From NCBI RefSeq assembly GCF_900090295.1, contig NZ_LT607753.1:6200001-6264000 (forward strand): 64,000 nucleotides of DNA, written 5' to 3'. A program made the translations under genes and the position numbers. The stretch is from Micromonospora coxensis (GTDB taxonomy: Bacteria > Actinomycetota > Actinomycetes > Mycobacteriales > Micromonosporaceae). Shown here one piece after another: positions 18,001-28,013 of this stretch; within the stretch, counting starts at the first letter, position 1, and each line of letters opens with the position of its first letter. Below the pieces are notes generated by a model, which did not search any database, was not told the origin of the DNA, and saw only the letters and a program-made list of their open reading frames with translations.

Positions 18001-21000
18001 GAGACCACCGCCGACGAGGGGCACCTGCTCACCGGCACCGCCGGCAGCGTGCTGTCCGGCCGGGTCGCGTACGCCCTCGGGCTGGAGGGGCCGGCGGTCA
18101 CCGTGGACACCGCCTGCTCGGCGTCCCTGGTGGCGCTGCACCTGGCCGTGCAGGCGCTACGGCAGGGCGACTGCGACCTCGCCCTGGCCGGCGGCGTGTC
18201 GGTGCTGTCCAGCCCCGCCGGGCTGACCGGGTTCAGCCGCCAGCGCGGCCTCGCCGCGGACGGCCGGTGCAAGGCGTTCGCCGAGGACGCCGACGGCTTC
18301 GGCATGTCCGAGGGCGTCGGGGTGCTGGTGGTGGAGCGCCTCTCCGACGCCCGCCGCCGGGGACACCCCGTCCTCGCCCTGGTGCGCGGCACGGCCGTGA
18401 ACCAGGACGGCGCGTCCAACGGGCTGACCGCCCCCAACGGGCCGTCGCAGGAGCGGGTGATCCGGGCCGCGCTGGCCGCCGCCGGGCTCGAACCGGCCGA
18501 CGTGGACGCCGTCGAGGCGCACGGCACCGGCACCCCGCTCGGCGACCCCATCGAGGCCGAGGCGATCCTGGCCACCTACGGCCGGCGTCCCGCCGACGCC
18601 CCGCCGCTGCTGCTCGGCTCGGTCAAGTCCAACCTCGGGCACACCCAGGCCGCGGCCGGTGTCGCCGGGGTGCTGAAGATGGTCCTCGCCATGCGGCACG
18701 GCCGGCTGCCGCGCACCCTGCACGCCGAGCGGCGCACCTCCCGCGTCGACTGGGACGCCGGTGCGGTGGAACTGCTCACCGAGGCCCGCCCGTGGCCGCG
18801 CGCCGACCGTCCGGCCCGCGCCGGGGTGTCCTCGTTCGGCATCTCCGGCACCAACGCCCACGTCGTCGTCGAGGCGGTCGCCGCCCCCGAACCCGCCGCC
18901 CCCGAACCCGCCACGCCCGACGGCCCGGTCGCGCTGCCGGGCACCGTCGCCGCGCCGTCGCCGGCGACCGTCGCCGCGCCGGCGGACGCTGCCGCGCCAA
19001 CGCCGTCGACCGCCGCCGTGCCGGCGTCCGCTGCCGTGCCGGCGTCCGCTGCCGTGCCGGCGTCCGCTGCCGTGCCGGCGTCCGCTGCCGCGCCGGCCGG
19101 GGCGCGGGACGCGACGGCGCTGCCGTGGCTGCTGTCCGCGCGTACCCCGGAGGCGCTGGCCGGGCAGGCCCGCCGGCTGCGTGCCCACCTCGCCGAGCGG
19201 CCCGACCAGCCGTCCCTGGACGTGGCCTGGTCGCTGGCCGGCACCCGGGCCACCTTCGACTCCCGGGCCGTGCTGGTCGGCGCCGACCCCGACCGGGTCG
19301 CCGCCGTCCTCGAGGCGCTCGCCGACGGCCGTCCCGCCCCCGAGCTGGTACGCGGCGACGCCCGCCCCACCGGCCGGTGCGTGTTCGTCTTTCCCGGCCA
19401 GGGCTCCCAGTGGCCCGGCATGGGGCTGGACCTGCTCGACGAGGCCCCCGTCTTCGCCGAGCGGATGGCCGCCTGCGACGCCGCGCTGCGGCCGTACCTG
19501 AACTGGTCCCTGCGCGACGTGCTGCGCCAGGCCCCCGGCGCGCCCGGCCTCGACCAGGTCGACGTGGTCCAGCCGGTCCTGTTCGCGGTGATGGTGTCGC
19601 TGGCCGAGCTGTGGCGCTCGTACGGCGTCCAGCCCGACGCCGTGGTCGGCCACTCGCAGGGCGAGATCGCCGCCGCCTGCGTCGCCGGGGTGCTCTCCCT
19701 GCCCGACGCCGCCCGGGTGGTGGCGTTGCGCAGCCGCGCGATCCGGGCGCTGGCCGGGCACGGGGCGATGGCCTCGGTGGCGCTGCCCGCCGACACGGTC
19801 CGCGAGCGGATCGCCCGCCACGGCGACCGGATCGCGGTGGCCGCCGTGAACGGTCCGGCCGCCGTGGTGGTCTCCGGCGACGAGGACGCCGTCGTCGCAC
19901 TCCTCGACGAGCTGGCCGCCGACGGGGCCCGGGTCCGCCGGATCGCCGTCGACTACGCCTCGCATTCCGCCCAGGTGGAGCGCATCCGGGACGAGCTGGC
20001 CGAGGCCCTCGCGCCGATCACCCCCGGCCCGGCGGCGGTGCCGCTGTTCTCCACCACCGACCTGCGCTGGCTCGACGGCGAGGAGATGGGCCCCGACTAC
20101 TGGTACCGCAACCTGCGCCGGCCGGTGGAGCTGGAGCAGGCGGTCCGGGCGCTGGCCGACCAGGGCCACGACACGTACGTCGAGTGCAGCCCGCACCCGG
20201 TGCTCACCGTCGGCGTCGAGGAGACGCTGGCCGAGCAGGACGCCGTGGTCGTCGGCTCGCTGCACCGCGACCAGGGCGACCGGGCCCGGTTCCTGCTCTC
20301 CGCCGCCCAGCTGCACGTGCGCGGTGTGCCGGTCGACTGGCAGCCGGCGTTGGCCGGCGGCCGCCGCGTCGACCTGCCCACCTACGCCTTCACCCACCGC
20401 CGCTACTGGCCGCGGCCGGTGACCGGCCCCGGCGACGTCGGCGCGGCCGGGCTGGACACCTCCGGCCATCCGCTGCTCGGCGCGTCCGTGACGTTGGCCG
20501 AGACCCGAGGGCACCTGTTCACCGGCCGGCTCGCCGCCACCGCCCCGGCGTGGCTGGCCGACCACCGGGTCTCCGGGACCGTGCTGGTGCCGGGCACCGG
20601 GCTGGTCGAGCTGTGCCTGCGCGCCGGCGACGAGGTGGGCTGCCCCGTCCTCGACGAGCTGGTCATCGAGGCGCCCCTGGCGTTGCCGGACGACGCGGCC
20701 ACCCAGGTGCAGGTGGCGCTCGGCCCGGCCGCCGACGACGGCCGCCGCCCGGTCACCGTGCACTCCCGTCCCGCCGACGGCCCGCCCGGCGCCCCGTGGA
20801 CCCGGCACGCCAGCGGCAGCCTCAGCGCCGCCCGAGCCGCCTCGCCGCAAGGGTCCGGCCCCTGGCCGCCGCGCGACGCCCGCCCGGCGGACCTGACCGA
20901 CTTCTACGCCGGCCTCGCCGCCGACGGCTACGGCTACGGGCCCGCCTTCCAGGGCCTGCGCGCGGTGTGGACCACCGCCGACGAGGTGTACGCCGAGGTG

Positions 21001-24000
21001 GAGCTGCCGGCCGCGCCGCGCGCCGACGCCGACCGGTACGCCCTGCACCCGGCCCTGCTCGACGCCGCCCTGCACGCCGCGCACTTCGGCGGCCTCGGCG
21101 ACGCCGGTCCGGACCGGCTGCTGCTGCCCTTCGCGTGGAACGGCGTCACCCTGCACGCCGCCGGGGCCACCGCGCTGCGGGTCCGGATCACCCGGGTCGC
21201 GCCGCACGCCATCGCGCTGACCGTCGCCGACGCCACCGGCGCGCCGGTGGCCGAGGTCGGGTCGCTGGCCATGCGCCCGATCTCCCGCGCCGAACTGGCC
21301 GCCCGGGACGCCGCCGTCGACGACGCGCTGTTCCGCCTCGACTGGCAGCCCCTGGCCGCGCCGGAGCCGGTCGCGCCGGCCCGGGTCGTGGCGCTCGGCC
21401 GGGCCGTCGGCGCGTTCCCGCACCACGCCGACCCGGCCGCGCTCGCCCGCGCCGTCGACGCCGGCGCACCCCTGCCCGACGCCGTCCTCGTCCCGCTGTT
21501 CCGGCCCACCGCCTTCCCCTCCACCGCCCCCGACTCCACCGGCCCCGACGTCGCCGCCGCTCCGGACGTCGCCCTCGCCGCCTCGGACGCCGCCGCCCTC
21601 GCCCCGGGGACCGCCGCCGGCGACGGTGACGCGGCCACCGGCACCGTCGCCGCTGCCGGTCCGGGGGATGTTCCGGGCACGGCAGGCACGGCCACCACCG
21701 GTGGCACTGCCGCCGGTGTGCACGAGCCGGCGGGCGGGGACCGGGCCCGGGCCGTCGCCGCCGAAGCCCTCGCCCTGGTGCAGGGCTGGCTGGCCGACCC
21801 CCGCTGGTCGGGCACCCCGCTGGTCCTGCTCACCCGGGGCGCGGTGGGCGTGCACAGCCCCGCCGAGGTCGACGACCCGGACGCCGCCACCGCCTGGGGA
21901 CTGGTCCGCTCCGCCCAGTCCGAGCACCCCGACCGGTTCGTCCTGCTCGACGCCGACACCCCGCCGGACGCCGGCCAGCTCGCCGCCGTCCTCGCCACCG
22001 GCGAACCCCAGGTGGCGGTGCGCGGTGGCACCCCGTACGCCCCCCGGCTGGCCCGCCGCGCCGAGGCGACGACGCTCACCCCGCCGGCCACCGCGACCGC
22101 CTGGCGGCTCGACGCGCCGGCGCGCGGCAGCCTCGACACCCTCGTCCTGGCCGCCACCGACGCCGCCGACGTGCCGCTCGGCCCGCTGGAGGTGCGGGTC
22201 CGGGTCCGCGCCGCCGGTTTGAACTTCCGCGACGTGCTCAACGCGCTCGGCCTCTACCCGGGCGACCCCGGGCCCCCCGGCGGCGAGGCGGCCGGCGTGG
22301 TCACCGAGGTCGGCGCCGAGGTCACCGACCTGCGCCCCGGCGACCGGGTGCTCGGCGTCTTCGTCGGCTGCTTCGGCCCGGTCGCGGTCACCGACCGCCG
22401 GCTGCTGGTGCCGATGCCCGACGGCTGGACGTACGCGCAGGCCGCGTCCGTGCCGGTGGTCTTCCTCACCGCGTACCACGGGCTGGTCGACCTGGCCGGG
22501 CTGCGCTCCGGCGAGGCGGTGCTGGTGCACGCCGCCGCCGGTGGCGTCGGCATGGCCGCCGTCCAGCTCGCCCGCCACCTCGGCGCCGAGGTGTACGCCA
22601 CCGCCAGCCCCGGCAAGTGGCCGGTGCTGCGGGCGATGGGCGTCCCCGACAGCCACCTCGCCTCGTCGCGCACCCTCGACTTCGAGGCGCACTTCCGGGC
22701 CGTCACCGGCGGGCGCGGCGTCGACGTGGTGCTCGACTCCCTCGCCCGGGAGTTCGTCGACGCGTCACTGCGGCTGCTGCCCCGCGGCGGCCGGTTCGTC
22801 GAGATGGGCAAGACCGACCTGCGCGACCCCGACCGGGTCGCCGCTGACCACCCCGGCGTCGCCTACCAGGCGTACGACCTGACCACCGTGGACCCGGCCC
22901 GGATCCAGCGGATGCTGGTCGAGCTGATGGAGCTGTTCGCGGCCGGGACGCTCACCCCGCTGCCGGTGCGCGCCTGGGACGTCCGGCAGGCCCCCGACGC
23001 GTTCCGCTACGTCCAGCAGGCCCGGCACGTCGGCAAGGTGGTGCTCACCGTGCCGACGCCGTGGGCGCCGGACGGCACCGTCCTGGTCACCGGCGGCACC
23101 GGCCTGCTCGGCGGGCTGGTCGCCCGCCGTCTGGTCACCGGTCACGGGGTCCGCCACCTGCTGCTGGCCAGCCGCGGCGGCCCGGACGCCCCCGGCGCGG
23201 CCGAGCTGACCGCCGAGCTGACCGCCCTCGGCGCCACGGTCACCGTGGCCGCCGCCGACGTGGCCGACCGCGACGCGGTGGACCGGCTCGTCGCCGCCGT
23301 GCCGGCCGCCCACCCGCTCACCGCCGTGGTGCACCTCGCCGGGGTGCTCGACGACGGGGTGGTCACCGCGCTCACCCCGCAGCGCATCGACACCGTCTTC
23401 CGGCCCAAGGTGGACGCCGCCCGGCACCTCGACGAGGCGACCCGCCACCTCGACCTCGCCGGGTTCGTGCTCTTCTCCTCCGGCGCCGGGGTGTTCGGGG
23501 TCCCCGGCCAGGGCAACTACGCCGCCGCCAACGCGTACCTGGACGCCCTGGCCCGGCGGCGGCGCGGCGCCGGCCTGCCCGCCCAGTCGTACGCCTGGGG
23601 CCTGTGGGAGCAGGCCAGCGCGATGACCGCCGGGCTGGACCGCGCCGACCCCCGGATCACCGCCCGCGACGGGCAGGTCGCCATCCCCTCCGACCTCGGC
23701 ATGGCGCTGTTCGACGCCGGGCTGGCCGCCCCGGAGGAGCACCTGGTGCCCACCCGCGTCGACGTGTCCGCCCTCGCCGGCCGGGCCACCGTGCCGGCGC
23801 TGATGCGGGGCCTGGTCCGGCGGGAACGCCCCCGGGCCCGCGCCGAGGCCGCCACCGGCGGCCGGGACCTGGCCGGCCGGCTGCGCGCGCTCACCGGCCC
23901 GGAACAGTCCGCCCTGCTGCTGGACCTGGTCCGCGCCGAGGCGGCCACCGTGCTCGGCCACGCCACCCCGGACGCGATCGGGCCCGCGCAGGCGTTCAAC

Positions 24001-24378
24001 GAGGTCGGCTTCGACTCGCTGACCGCGGTCGAGCTGCGCAACCGGCTCACCGAGGCCACCGGGCACCGGCTGCCCGCCACGGCGATCTTCGACTACCCGG
24101 ACCCGACCGCGCTGGCCGGCTTCCTGCGCGCCCAACTGGTGCCCGACGGCGCGCAGGCCGTCCCGGCGATCCTCGCCGAGCTGGAGGGCCTGGAACGGTC
24201 GCTGGCCGAGACGGTGGTGGAGCCGGAGCTGCACAGCCAGGTCGCGGCGCGGCTGGAGGTGCTGGTCGCCAAGTGGCGGACGATGCGCGGCGCGTCCGCC
24301 ACCGACCACGACCTGGACCTCGACCAGGCCAGCGACGACGAGATCTTCAGCCTGATCGACACGGAACTCGGGCTCTGA
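9004..24378 (+). CDS. PKS1: loading module, modules 1 and 2
   Basis: Type I polyketide synthase of 5124 residues. Loading: acyl-CoA ligase-type domain (1-520; [11 protein letters not shown] near 172, GKVTRR Lys500), a KR-like remnant (about 533-960) without the GGTGxxG loop or catalytic Tyr, and ACP (Ser1015). Module 1: KS Cys1249; AT with GHSVGE (Ser1770) and HAFH, so malonyl; DH with the catalytic His replaced (WLVAP, Pro2075), so dead; KR with TGGTGGIG and active Tyr, Asp of the B-type motif present; ACP Ser2803. Module 2: KS Cys3038 (CSAS); AT with GHSQGE (Ser3551) and YASH, so methylmalonyl; DH His3854; ER with [12 protein letters not shown] with LDD (B-type); ACP Ser5005. The acidic C-terminal tail is a docking element for PKS2. 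The free carboxylic acid starter is activated in cis, as in AHBA- and cyclohexene-carboxylate-primed systems. The ATG has only a weak ribosome-binding site. Confidence 0.97.
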   Translation: MLRSDLVQPLPALLRAHADRFGDKVAFRDDRRAVGYADLEARTRRLAGHLASAGVARGERVAFCLGNRVETVETWLAVTRAAAVGVPLNPRSTDAELAHLLDDSGAVLVVTDPEHLAQLLRLRADRPYLRIWVTGDDPAPAGVAAWRDLADAEPGVDARDDLGLDEVAWMLYTSGTTGRPKGVLSTQRTCLWSVAACYVPIPGLTPDDRVVWPLPLFHSLSHIGCVLSVTAVGATARIVDGFSADDVLRAVASDEATVLAGVPAMYHHLISAARDTGFRAPALRVCLVGGAITTAALRTAFREVFAAPLLDAYGSTETCGSIAISRPDRPPVDGSCGLPVPGVQVRLVSPQTGLDVPTGAEGEVWVRGPSVMLGYHGLPEVTAAALRDGWYRTGDLARRDADGNLFVTGRHQELIIRGGEKVHPSEVEEALRAVPGVADVAVTGRPHDVLGEVPVAFVVPGPEGFDPRAAYAACRERLSYYKVPDELYEIGQVPRTASGKVTRRLLLARPARLRAINAAHHESASRISWRPLDLTAVPARTGRRWAVVGADAEALVALLRPTADGDRFAAHPDLAALRGHPDVPDVTVLLDGDAPQLADRVRGWLADDRHAAARLVLLTTGAVDASTPDRADDPDLVPAGVVTWAVGRSLQAAYPDRIVLVDRDADDRSSALLPAAVDAGVAQLALRGGAARHPVLAPAPAGSAARPATVVDPAALTVVTGVDARAGAALARHLTAAHGARRLRLLTTGPTTDAARDDAGSSAVRPGTSPPADAATSRPDAGDPTGLVADLTDAGAEAVAVVALPAGDGLGPAGPDEPVGAVFLCPSDADLDDDAAVARLLALAAALDARTRHAAATAFTVAVPAAVLLGTAGGERAAAAVGALHALLARRRAAGLPARLLGTTGDAAAGEGGTAVRAGLAAFDVAHDGGDLVLLAVAADRAVAAHPAWRAPARDGVDGEPDAAVLRRRLARLTGADGDRLVLDLVRAATAEVAGLPGAAAVRPGRAFTELGFTSVGAVALRDRLARATGVRLSATAAFDHPSPDALARHLAARLRGAAPDVPVAPVAPVAGADVDDPVVVVAMACRLPGGIGSPEELWDLVARGGEGLTGFPADRGWDLTRLFADDPDQPGTSYVRVGGFLPDAGDFDATLFAISPREALAMDPQQRLLLETSWELFERAGIDPTSLRGSATGVFTGVMHHDYAANLRQAPPGTEGYLGVGTAGSVVSGRVAYALGLEGPAVTVDTACSSSLVALHLAAQALRAGDCVRAVAGGVAVMGTPQAFVEFSRQRGLAPDGRCKAFADAADGTGWSEGVAVLLLERLSTARRDGHRVLAVLRGSAVNSDGASNGLTAPNGPAQERVIRRALAAAGLTAADVDAVEAHGTGTRLGDPIEAQALLATYGVGRGDAAPLALGSLKSNLGHTQAAAGAAGVIKMILAMRHGTLPRTLHVDAPTSEVDWSAGAVHLLTEARPWPHVDRPRRAGVSSFGISGTNAHVIVEAPPADPAPTATPHPAGHAAPPATTHRTPALAVPAAPVPGTATPDAAAPASAAAPASAAAPASAAAPDTVGRDTDDVRPAAVPWPLSAATGEALRDQAARLLTWLDGPGADADPADVAHALATTRAALEHRAVVLAGDPDTARAGLTALARGDVDPDGAAVLTGRVTEGRLALLFGGQGGQRPGMGRRLRAAYPVFAGAYDAACAELDRCLAGHAPHPIADVVAADEGDGLAALLDRTLYTQPALFAFEVALYRLLESWGVRPDVLLGHSVGELAAAHVAGVFSLADAATLVAARARLMQQLPDGGAMVAVEADEAEVTAHLTDRVGLAAVNGPTSVVLSGDADAVLAVAATLRAAGRRTSRLRVSHAFHSPRMEPMLDAFREVAAGLTYRTPQLPVVSDLTGRPVEAARLCSPDYWTAHVRGTVRFLDGMRALREQGATTFLEIGPGGVLTAMAQDCLATDTDDLAFVPAVRTVDGEPGDLLAAVARLHVRGVAVRTAALAGAGPRRRVDLPTYAFQRRHYWLPYSAVAGGPADVGLADAGHPLLGAVLPVAGTGQVVCTGRLAATTHPWLVAPDGGPALLPATAVLDMLTHLGGLLDTPTVQRLRVPAPVPLPAELAVDVQVAVDAPDEHLRRVARCHVRAADGQPWREVAEAVLAPADPTAGPATTVPAWPPAGARPVDLDTPRRRALAGEPARAAWVAGDRLFVDVRLPDDARDADAERYGVHPLVLDAALRLLPLADFATADPDSGGRPVPTDWSGVRVHATGAHALRVCLAPAGADAVTLSAVDDAGAPVLDVDRVVLRHVAPPADAPPPPPDAAPAGLYAVDWLPATAPATPVPAWTLADGVPPDGPLPPVLVLRVGDGDPDRPVPDRAHTVGLDTLGVLQRWLDDPRAENTRLAVAVRADDPVHAPVAGLVRVARAEHPDRFLLLALDAADDTAVRAALTVATDEPEVAVRDGRALLPRLRPVEHPTAGPPAPGAAGPLPALAGGTVLVTGGTGGIGRHVATHLAAVHGVTELVLLSRAGRWADWMDALVDAGVSVRTVAADVADRAALAEVVAPLADRLVAVVHAAGATDDALLTGLDAARWERALRSKVHGAWHLHELTAGLDLAAFVLFSSASATFGSPGQGNYAAGNAFLDALAAHRRAHGLPATALAWGLWAAEDGMAGRLGPADLARLARGGTRPLATATGLALLDAALHADRPALVPIGLDLAAVRASGEVPALLRALLPPPPRRAVNAAPAPAAATGFADRLAGLGEPERAALLLDLVRARCATVVGHAGPEQVEPRRPFKELGFDSLMAVELSNRLSAVTGVRLAPHAVFNHPTPELLAAHLHARLLGTTATEVVDAGTVALDEPVAVVAMACRFPGGIGSPDELWRLLDAGGDVIGDLPTDRGWPDLYDPVPGTPGRTYVRAGGFLTGIADFDAAFFGISPREALAMDPQHRLLLETSWEALERAGIDPGTLRGSRTGVFAGTHGQDYADQIAPGVAADDGETTADEGHLLTGTAGSVLSGRVAYALGLEGPAVTVDTACSASLVALHLAVQALRQGDCDLALAGGVSVLSSPAGLTGFSRQRGLAADGRCKAFAEDADGFGMSEGVGVLVVERLSDARRRGHPVLALVRGTAVNQDGASNGLTAPNGPSQERVIRAALAAAGLEPADVDAVEAHGTGTPLGDPIEAEAILATYGRRPADAPPLLLGSVKSNLGHTQAAAGVAGVLKMVLAMRHGRLPRTLHAERRTSRVDWDAGAVELLTEARPWPRADRPARAGVSSFGISGTNAHVVVEAVAAPEPAAPEPATPDGPVALPGTVAAPSPATVAAPADAAAPTPSTAAVPASAAVPASAAVPASAAVPASAAAPAGARDATALPWLLSARTPEALAGQARRLRAHLAERPDQPSLDVAWSLAGTRATFDSRAVLVGADPDRVAAVLEALADGRPAPELVRGDARPTGRCVFVFPGQGSQWPGMGLDLLDEAPVFAERMAACDAALRPYLNWSLRDVLRQAPGAPGLDQVDVVQPVLFAVMVSLAELWRSYGVQPDAVVGHSQGEIAAACVAGVLSLPDAARVVALRSRAIRALAGHGAMASVALPADTVRERIARHGDRIAVAAVNGPAAVVVSGDEDAVVALLDELAADGARVRRIAVDYASHSAQVERIRDELAEALAPITPGPAAVPLFSTTDLRWLDGEEMGPDYWYRNLRRPVELEQAVRALADQGHDTYVECSPHPVLTVGVEETLAEQDAVVVGSLHRDQGDRARFLLSAAQLHVRGVPVDWQPALAGGRRVDLPTYAFTHRRYWPRPVTGPGDVGAAGLDTSGHPLLGASVTLAETRGHLFTGRLAATAPAWLADHRVSGTVLVPGTGLVELCLRAGDEVGCPVLDELVIEAPLALPDDAATQVQVALGPAADDGRRPVTVHSRPADGPPGAPWTRHASGSLSAARAASPQGSGPWPPRDARPADLTDFYAGLAADGYGYGPAFQGLRAVWTTADEVYAEVELPAAPRADADRYALHPALLDAALHAAHFGGLGDAGPDRLLLPFAWNGVTLHAAGATALRVRITRVAPHAIALTVADATGAPVAEVGSLAMRPISRAELAARDAAVDDALFRLDWQPLAAPEPVAPARVVALGRAVGAFPHHADPAALARAVDAGAPLPDAVLVPLFRPTAFPSTAPDSTGPDVAAAPDVALAASDAAALAPGTAAGDGDAATGTVAAAGPGDVPGTAGTATTGGTAAGVHEPAGGDRARAVAAEALALVQGWLADPRWSGTPLVLLTRGAVGVHSPAEVDDPDAATAWGLVRSAQSEHPDRFVLLDADTPPDAGQLAAVLATGEPQVAVRGGTPYAPRLARRAEATTLTPPATATAWRLDAPARGSLDTLVLAATDAADVPLGPLEVRVRVRAAGLNFRDVLNALGLYPGDPGPPGGEAAGVVTEVGAEVTDLRPGDRVLGVFVGCFGPVAVTDRRLLVPMPDGWTYAQAASVPVVFLTAYHGLVDLAGLRSGEAVLVHAAAGGVGMAAVQLARHLGAEVYATASPGKWPVLRAMGVPDSHLASSRTLDFEAHFRAVTGGRGVDVVLDSLAREFVDASLRLLPRGGRFVEMGKTDLRDPDRVAADHPGVAYQAYDLTTVDPARIQRMLVELMELFAAGTLTPLPVRAWDVRQAPDAFRYVQQARHVGKVVLTVPTPWAPDGTVLVTGGTGLLGGLVARRLVTGHGVRHLLLASRGGPDAPGAAELTAELTALGATVTVAAADVADRDAVDRLVAAVPAAHPLTAVVHLAGVLDDGVVTALTPQRIDTVFRPKVDAARHLDEATRHLDLAGFVLFSSGAGVFGVPGQGNYAAANAYLDALARRRRGAGLPAQSYAWGLWEQASAMTAGLDRADPRITARDGQVAIPSDLGMALFDAGLAAPEEHLVPTRVDVSALAGRATVPALMRGLVRRERPRARAEAATGGRDLAGRLRALTGPEQSALLLDLVRAEAATVLGHATPDAIGPAQAFNEVGFDSLTAVELRNRLTEATGHRLPATAIFDYPDPTALAGFLRAQLVPDGAQAVPAILAELEGLERSLAETVVEPELHSQVAARLEVLVAKWRTMRGASATDHDLDLDQASDDEIFSLIDTELGL
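13642..13695 (+). repeat. 18 bp tandem repeat x3, KS1-AT1 linker
   Basis: Three exact copies of GCTGCGCCCGCCAGTGCC, in frame, encoding AAPASA three times. It lies in the flexible Ala/Pro linker after KS1, where length change should be tolerated. Confidence 0.95.
19018..19089 (+). repeat. 18 bp tandem repeat x4, KS2-AT2 linker
   Basis: Four exact copies of GTGCCGGCGTCCGCTGCC, in frame, encoding VPASAA four times. It sits in the matching linker of module 2. Its unit length equals that of the module 1 repeat, but the sequence differs. Confidence 0.95.
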
Positions 24379-24413
24379 TGCCGGGCCCGACGCGCACGGA
24401 CGAGGAAACGGCG

Positions 24414-25997
24414 ATGACGGACGTACTGATCGTGGGCTACGGCCCGGTGGGCCAGGTGGCGGCGATCCTGCTGGCCCGGCGCGGCTTCACCGTACGGGTG
24501 GTGGAGAAGTGGGTCACCCCGTACAGCATGCCCCGCGCGGTGTCCTACGACGGCGAGGCCAGCCGCATCCTCGCCACCTGCGACCTCGGCGACGCCCTCG
24601 ACCCGGTGTGCGAGCTGTCCGGCGAGTACACCTGGAAGAACGGCTTCGGCCGTACCCTGCTGCACGTCAAGGTCGCCGAGGACGGACCCGCCGGCTGGCC
24701 CGACTCCGTCTCCTTCTACCAGCCCGGCCTGGAGGCCGCGCTCGCCGAGCGGGCCGCCGCCCTGCCCGGCGTCGAGGTGCTGCGCGGCCTGGAAGTGACC
24801 GAGCTGGCCGACCGGGGCGACCGGGTCGACGTGACCGCCGTCGCCGCCGACGGCGCCACGCACGCCTTCACCGCCGACTGGGTGATCGGCTGCGACGGGG
24901 CGAACAGCTTCGTGCGCCGCTGGCTCGGCAGCACCGTCACCGACCTGGGCTTCACCCACGACTGGCTGGTCTGCGACGTGGTGCTGCACGAGCCGCACGA
25001 GTTCAAGCCCAACAACCTGCAGATCTGCGACCCGGCCCGGCCCCGCACCGCCGTCTCCGCCGGCCCCGGGCACCGCCGCTGGGAGTTCATGCGGGTGCCG
25101 GGGGAGACGCTGGAGGAGTTCCGCACCGAGGCCAGCGTCTGGCGGCTGCTCGGGCTGTTCGACATCACTCCCGACACCGCCCGGCTCGACCGGTACGGCG
25201 TCTACACCACCCAGGCCTGCTACGCCGACACGTGGCGCGCCGGCCGGGTCCTGCTCGCCGGGGACGCGGCCCACGTCATGCCGCCCTTCCTCGGCCAGGG
25301 CATGAGCTCCGGCTTCCGCGACGTGATCAACCTGGCCTGGAAGCTGGACCTGGTGCACCGGGGCATCGCCGACGACGCGCTGCTGGACTCGTACGAGGTG
25401 GAGCGGCGGGCGCACGTGCAGCACGCCATCCGGATGTCCATCGACTCCGGCACGGTGATCTGCGAGACCGACCCGAAGCAGGCCTCCGGCCGGGACGCGG
25501 TGATGCTGGCCGCGCTGCGCCGCCGTACCCAGCAGAAGCACGCGCGGTCGCTGCGCGAGGCCGTCGTCGACGGCGTGCTGCACCGCGGCCCCGACGGCAC
25601 GCCCGCCCCGCACGCCGGGGAACCCGCACCCCAGGGCCGGGTCACCGCCGGTGGGCGGACCGGGCGCTTCGACGACGTGGTCGGCACCGGCTTCGTGCTG
25701 CTCACCCGCGCGGACGCGCCCGCGCTCGGCCCCGACGCCGTGGCGTTCCTGGACACCCTCGGCGCCCGGCGGGTCACCGTCCGCCCCGCCGACGCCGCCG
25801 CGCCCACCGACGCGGCCGGCACCGACGTCGTCGACCTCGACGGCGTCCACCTCACCTGGCTGGCCGGCGTGGACGCCGACGGCGCGCTGATCCGGCCCGA
25901 CTTCTACGTCTTCGGCGTCGCGGCCGGCCCGGACGGCCTGGCCGCCCTGGTGGACGACCTGCGCCAGCAGGTCTCCGCCCGGGCCCTGCACCCCTGA
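24414..25997 (+). CDS. Class A FAD monooxygenase, aromatic hydroxylase type
   Basis: Protein of 527 residues. It has the FAD Rossmann motif GYGPVG (8-13), the DG motif in VIGCDGANSFVRRWLG, and the GD motif LLAGDAAHVMPPFLGQG. The layout and length match phenol hydroxylases of the 3-(3-hydroxyphenyl)propionate type, which also occur in ansamycin clusters, where they oxidise the aromatic starter-derived ring. A phenolic or enolic substrate on the chain or product is therefore likely. The downstream ATG 24414, preceded by GAGGAA, is chosen. ATG 24378 overlaps the PKS1 stop (TGATG) and is a possible coupled alternative start, adding 12 residues. It lies in the PKS1 operon. Confidence 0.9.
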   Translation: MTDVLIVGYGPVGQVAAILLARRGFTVRVVEKWVTPYSMPRAVSYDGEASRILATCDLGDALDPVCELSGEYTWKNGFGRTLLHVKVAEDGPAGWPDSVSFYQPGLEAALAERAAALPGVEVLRGLEVTELADRGDRVDVTAVAADGATHAFTADWVIGCDGANSFVRRWLGSTVTDLGFTHDWLVCDVVLHEPHEFKPNNLQICDPARPRTAVSAGPGHRRWEFMRVPGETLEEFRTEASVWRLLGLFDITPDTARLDRYGVYTTQACYADTWRAGRVLLAGDAAHVMPPFLGQGMSSGFRDVINLAWKLDLVHRGIADDALLDSYEVERRAHVQHAIRMSIDSGTVICETDPKQASGRDAVMLAALRRRTQQKHARSLREAVVDGVLHRGPDGTPAPHAGEPAPQGRVTAGGRTGRFDDVVGTGFVLLTRADAPALGPDAVAFLDTLGARRVTVRPADAAAPTDAAGTDVVDLDGVHLTWLAGVDADGALIRPDFYVFGVAAGPDGLAALVDDLRQQVSARALHP

Positions 25998-26019
25998 CCA
26001 TCCCGCTCAAGGAGTAGAC

Positions 26020-26907
26020 ATGCTGGAGAACCTCCGCACCCTCGGCCGGGTCATCCGCACCCTGGCCACGAAGGACCCGGTGACCCGGGTCCGGCGCTTC
26101 TACGAGATCCAGTCCCCGGGGGTGGAGTTCGCCGCCCGCACCACCCGCTACATGAACGTCGGCTACTGGGAGGACGGGGTGACCAGCCTCGACGTGGCCG
26201 GCGCGGCGCTGGCCACGAAGCTCGCCGACGCCGCCGGCTTCAAGCCCGACGACACCGTGCTCGACGTCGGCTTCGGCTACGGCGACCAGGACTTCGCCTG
26301 GCTGCGCGAGCGCCGGGTGGCCAAGGTGCACGGCATCAACGTCACCCCCCGGCACGTCGAGCACGCCCAGCAGCGCGCCCGGCAGGAGGGCCTCGCCGAG
26401 CAGGCCGAGTTCCAGCTCGGCACCGCCACCGCGCTGCCCTTCGCCGACGGCACCTTCGACCGGGTGGTGGCGCTGGAGTCGGCGTTCCACTTCTACCCGC
26501 GCAGCGCCTTCTTCGCCGAGGCGTTCCGGGTGCTCAAGCCCGGCGGCACCATCGCCACCGCCGACATCATCCCGCTCAGCAACGACACCGCCCGGATGTC
26601 GATCAGCTCCGGCCCGCTGAGCTTCGTCAAGTTCAGCATCCCGGACGAGAACTGGCACGACCGCGCCGTCTACGCCGAGCAACTCGCCGCCGCCGGGTTC
26701 GTCAACCCCGACGTGCAGTCCATCCAGGACCGCACCTGGGAGGGGTGGCGCCGGTTCCAGGCCGCCCGCCCCTCCGACCCGGCGTTCCAGGCCGAGGCCG
26801 ACCGCAGCGCGGTCAAGGGGATGGCCAACCACTGGCGCGACGAGGACCTGATCAAGAAGGAGCTGGCGCTGCTCGACTACGTCATCGCCGTCGCGCACAA
26901 GCCGTGA
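26020..26907 (+). CDS. EryG-like SAM-dependent O-methyltransferase
   Basis: Protein of 295 residues with SAM-binding motif LDVGFGYGDQDFAWL (81-95) and the later motifs LESAFHFYPRSAFF and LKPGGTIATADIIPL. These match EryG and related macrolide/sugar O-methyltransferases closely, more so than aromatic or C-methyltransferases. The acceptor is probably a hydroxyl on the polyketide or an attached sugar. AAGGAG lies 7 nt before the ATG. It follows the monooxygenase by 22 bp, so it is the last gene of the PKS1 operon and ends at the hairpin 26916-26955. Confidence 0.88.
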   Translation: MLENLRTLGRVIRTLATKDPVTRVRRFYEIQSPGVEFAARTTRYMNVGYWEDGVTSLDVAGAALATKLADAAGFKPDDTVLDVGFGYGDQDFAWLRERRVAKVHGINVTPRHVEHAQQRARQEGLAEQAEFQLGTATALPFADGTFDRVVALESAFHFYPRSAFFAEAFRVLKPGGTIATADIIPLSNDTARMSISSGPLSFVKFSIPDENWHDRAVYAEQLAAAGFVNPDVQSIQDRTWEGWRRFQAARPSDPAFQAEADRSAVKGMANHWRDEDLIKKELALLDYVIAVAHKP

Positions 26908-26915
26908 CGCACGCC

Positions 26916-26955
26916 GGCCCCCGCCGCCCCGGGTACGTCCCGGGTGGCGGGGGCC
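26916..26955. terminator. Bidirectional hairpin, methyltransferase/thioesterase
   Basis: GGCCCCCGCC (26916-26925) pairs perfectly with GGCGGGGGCC (26946-26955). The inner part continues as an imperfect CCCGGG-rich stem around a short loop. It lies between the convergent stops of the methyltransferase (26907) and thioesterase (26975). Confidence 0.8.
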
Positions 26956-26974
26956 GCGTCGTGCGTGCGCCGGA

Positions 26975-27733
26975 TCAGCCCACCGTCGTGCGGGTCAGGG
27001 CCGTCGAGAGGGTACGCAGGATGGCCGGCTGGTGCTGGGCCAGGAAGAAGTGCCCGCCCGGGAAGACCTGGAGGTCGAACGGGCCGGTGCTGTGCTGCTC
27101 CCACGCCTTGGCCTCGTCGATGCTGGTCTTCGGGTCGTCGTCACCGGTGAACACCGTCACCGGGCAGCTCAGCTTCGGTCCCGGCGTGTACGCGTACGTC
27201 TCCGCGGCCCGGTAGTCGTTGCGGATCGCCGGCAGCGCCGCCCGCAGCATCTCCGGGTCGCCGAGCACCGCCTGGTTGGTGCCGCTGAGCTTGCGTACGT
27301 CGGCCAGCAGGCCCTCGTCGTCGAGCAGGTGCACCGTCTCGTGCCGGGCGCAGGACGGCGCCCGCCGCCCGGACGGGAACAGGTGCGCGACCGGGGTCCC
27401 GCCGTCGGCCTCGATCAGCCTCGCCACCTCGAAGCCCAGGGTCGCGCCCATGCTGTGCCCGAAGATCGCCAACGGCTGGTCCCGCCACGGCCGCAGCACC
27501 CCGTACACCTGCCGGGCCAGCTCACCGATGCTGTCCACGCACGGCTCCAGCCGGCGGTCCTGCCGCCCCGGGTACTGGATGGCGAGGACCTCCACGGCCG
27601 GCGACAGGGCCCGGGAGACGGGGAAGTAGAAGCTCGCGGAGCCACCGGCGTGCGGCAGGCACACCAGCCGCGGGGCGCCGGCCGGCGCCGGATGGAACCG
27701 GCGGACCCACAGGCCGTTGTCTGAGTCGGTCAT
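26975..27733 (-). CDS. Type II thioesterase
   Basis: Alpha/beta-hydrolase of 252 residues of the free-standing PKS/NRPS editing type. It has LPHAGGSA near residue 27, nucleophile elbow GHSMGA (Ser near 92), FTGDDDP carrying the acidic residue and GGHFFL carrying the catalytic His. It would clear mis-acylated carrier domains rather than release the finished chain. ATG 27733 gives the usual N-terminus for the family. A longer in-frame form from 27769 is less likely because it places extra residues before the conserved start. It is convergent with the methyltransferase and divergent from PKS2, with its own boxed promoter at 27793-27828. Confidence 0.93.
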   Translation of the reverse strand: MTDSDNGLWVRRFHPAPAGAPRLVCLPHAGGSASFYFPVSRALSPAVEVLAIQYPGRQDRRLEPCVDSIGELARQVYGVLRPWRDQPLAIFGHSMGATLGFEVARLIEADGGTPVAHLFPSGRRAPSCARHETVHLLDDEGLLADVRKLSGTNQAVLGDPEMLRAALPAIRNDYRAAETYAYTPGPKLSCPVTVFTGDDDPKTSIDEAKAWEQHSTGPFDLQVFPGGHFFLAQHQPAILRTLSTALTRTTVG

Positions 27734-27792
27734 TCTCACGAGGTCCTTCCAGCGGAGGTGCCCGGACACCTGGCACCGGGGCGATCACAGGG

Positions 27793-27828
27793 ACGCTAAA
27801 CCGACCCGTCGGGGCCCGGACACCCCTA
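27793..27828 (-). promoter_or_regulatory. Thioesterase promoter, TAGGGGT box
   Basis: On the minus strand TAGGGGT starts at 27828, and TAGCGT starts at 27798 exactly 30 nt downstream. Box, hexamer and distance are identical to the NRPS promoter. The thioesterase ATG is at 27733. It faces away from the PKS2 promoter, forming a back-to-back pair. Confidence 0.7.
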
Positions 27829-27846
27829 GCGGACGGGCGTACGGGT

Positions 27847-27882
27847 TAGGGGTTGTCGCAGGTCATCGCGACGCCATAGCTT
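27847..27882 (+). promoter_or_regulatory. PKS2-PKS3 promoter, TAGGGGT box
   Basis: TAGGGGT starts at 27847, and TAGCTT (27877-27882) starts exactly 30 nt further on. The ATG of PKS2 is at 28014, giving a leader of about 125 nt. PKS3 follows PKS2 by 49 bp without its own box, so this promoter probably drives both. Confidence 0.72.
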
Positions 27883-28013
27883 CCCCGCAGAGGGGACCCG
27901 TGGCTCTCGGCTGAATTGTGCTCAAGGAAATCACCGATCTGGCTTGAGGAATTCGCGCATTCGTACCGTCGCCTACGTCAGGTCTCCGCCGGCCACCGCG
28001 ATGGGTCAGGTTG

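Noticed and set aside
18106..18129. KS2 active site CSAS instead of CSSS as a sign of inactivity
   Set aside because: The catalytic Cys and both His motifs are intact. Ser to Ala two residues after the Cys is a tolerated variation.
24378..24413. Start of the monooxygenase at the TGATG overlap with PKS1
   Set aside because: Possible, but the extra 12 residues carry no feature, and ATG 24414 has a GAGGAA ribosome-binding site and the normal family N-terminus. Kept as an alternative.
9004..27733. Assignment of the cluster to rifamycin, geldanamycin, FK506 or rapamycin
   Set aside because: The CoL loader, phenol-hydroxylase-type monooxygenase and DHQS-like gene recall these, but the module order and AT pattern do not fit, and AHBA synthase, chorismatase and amide synthase are not present here.
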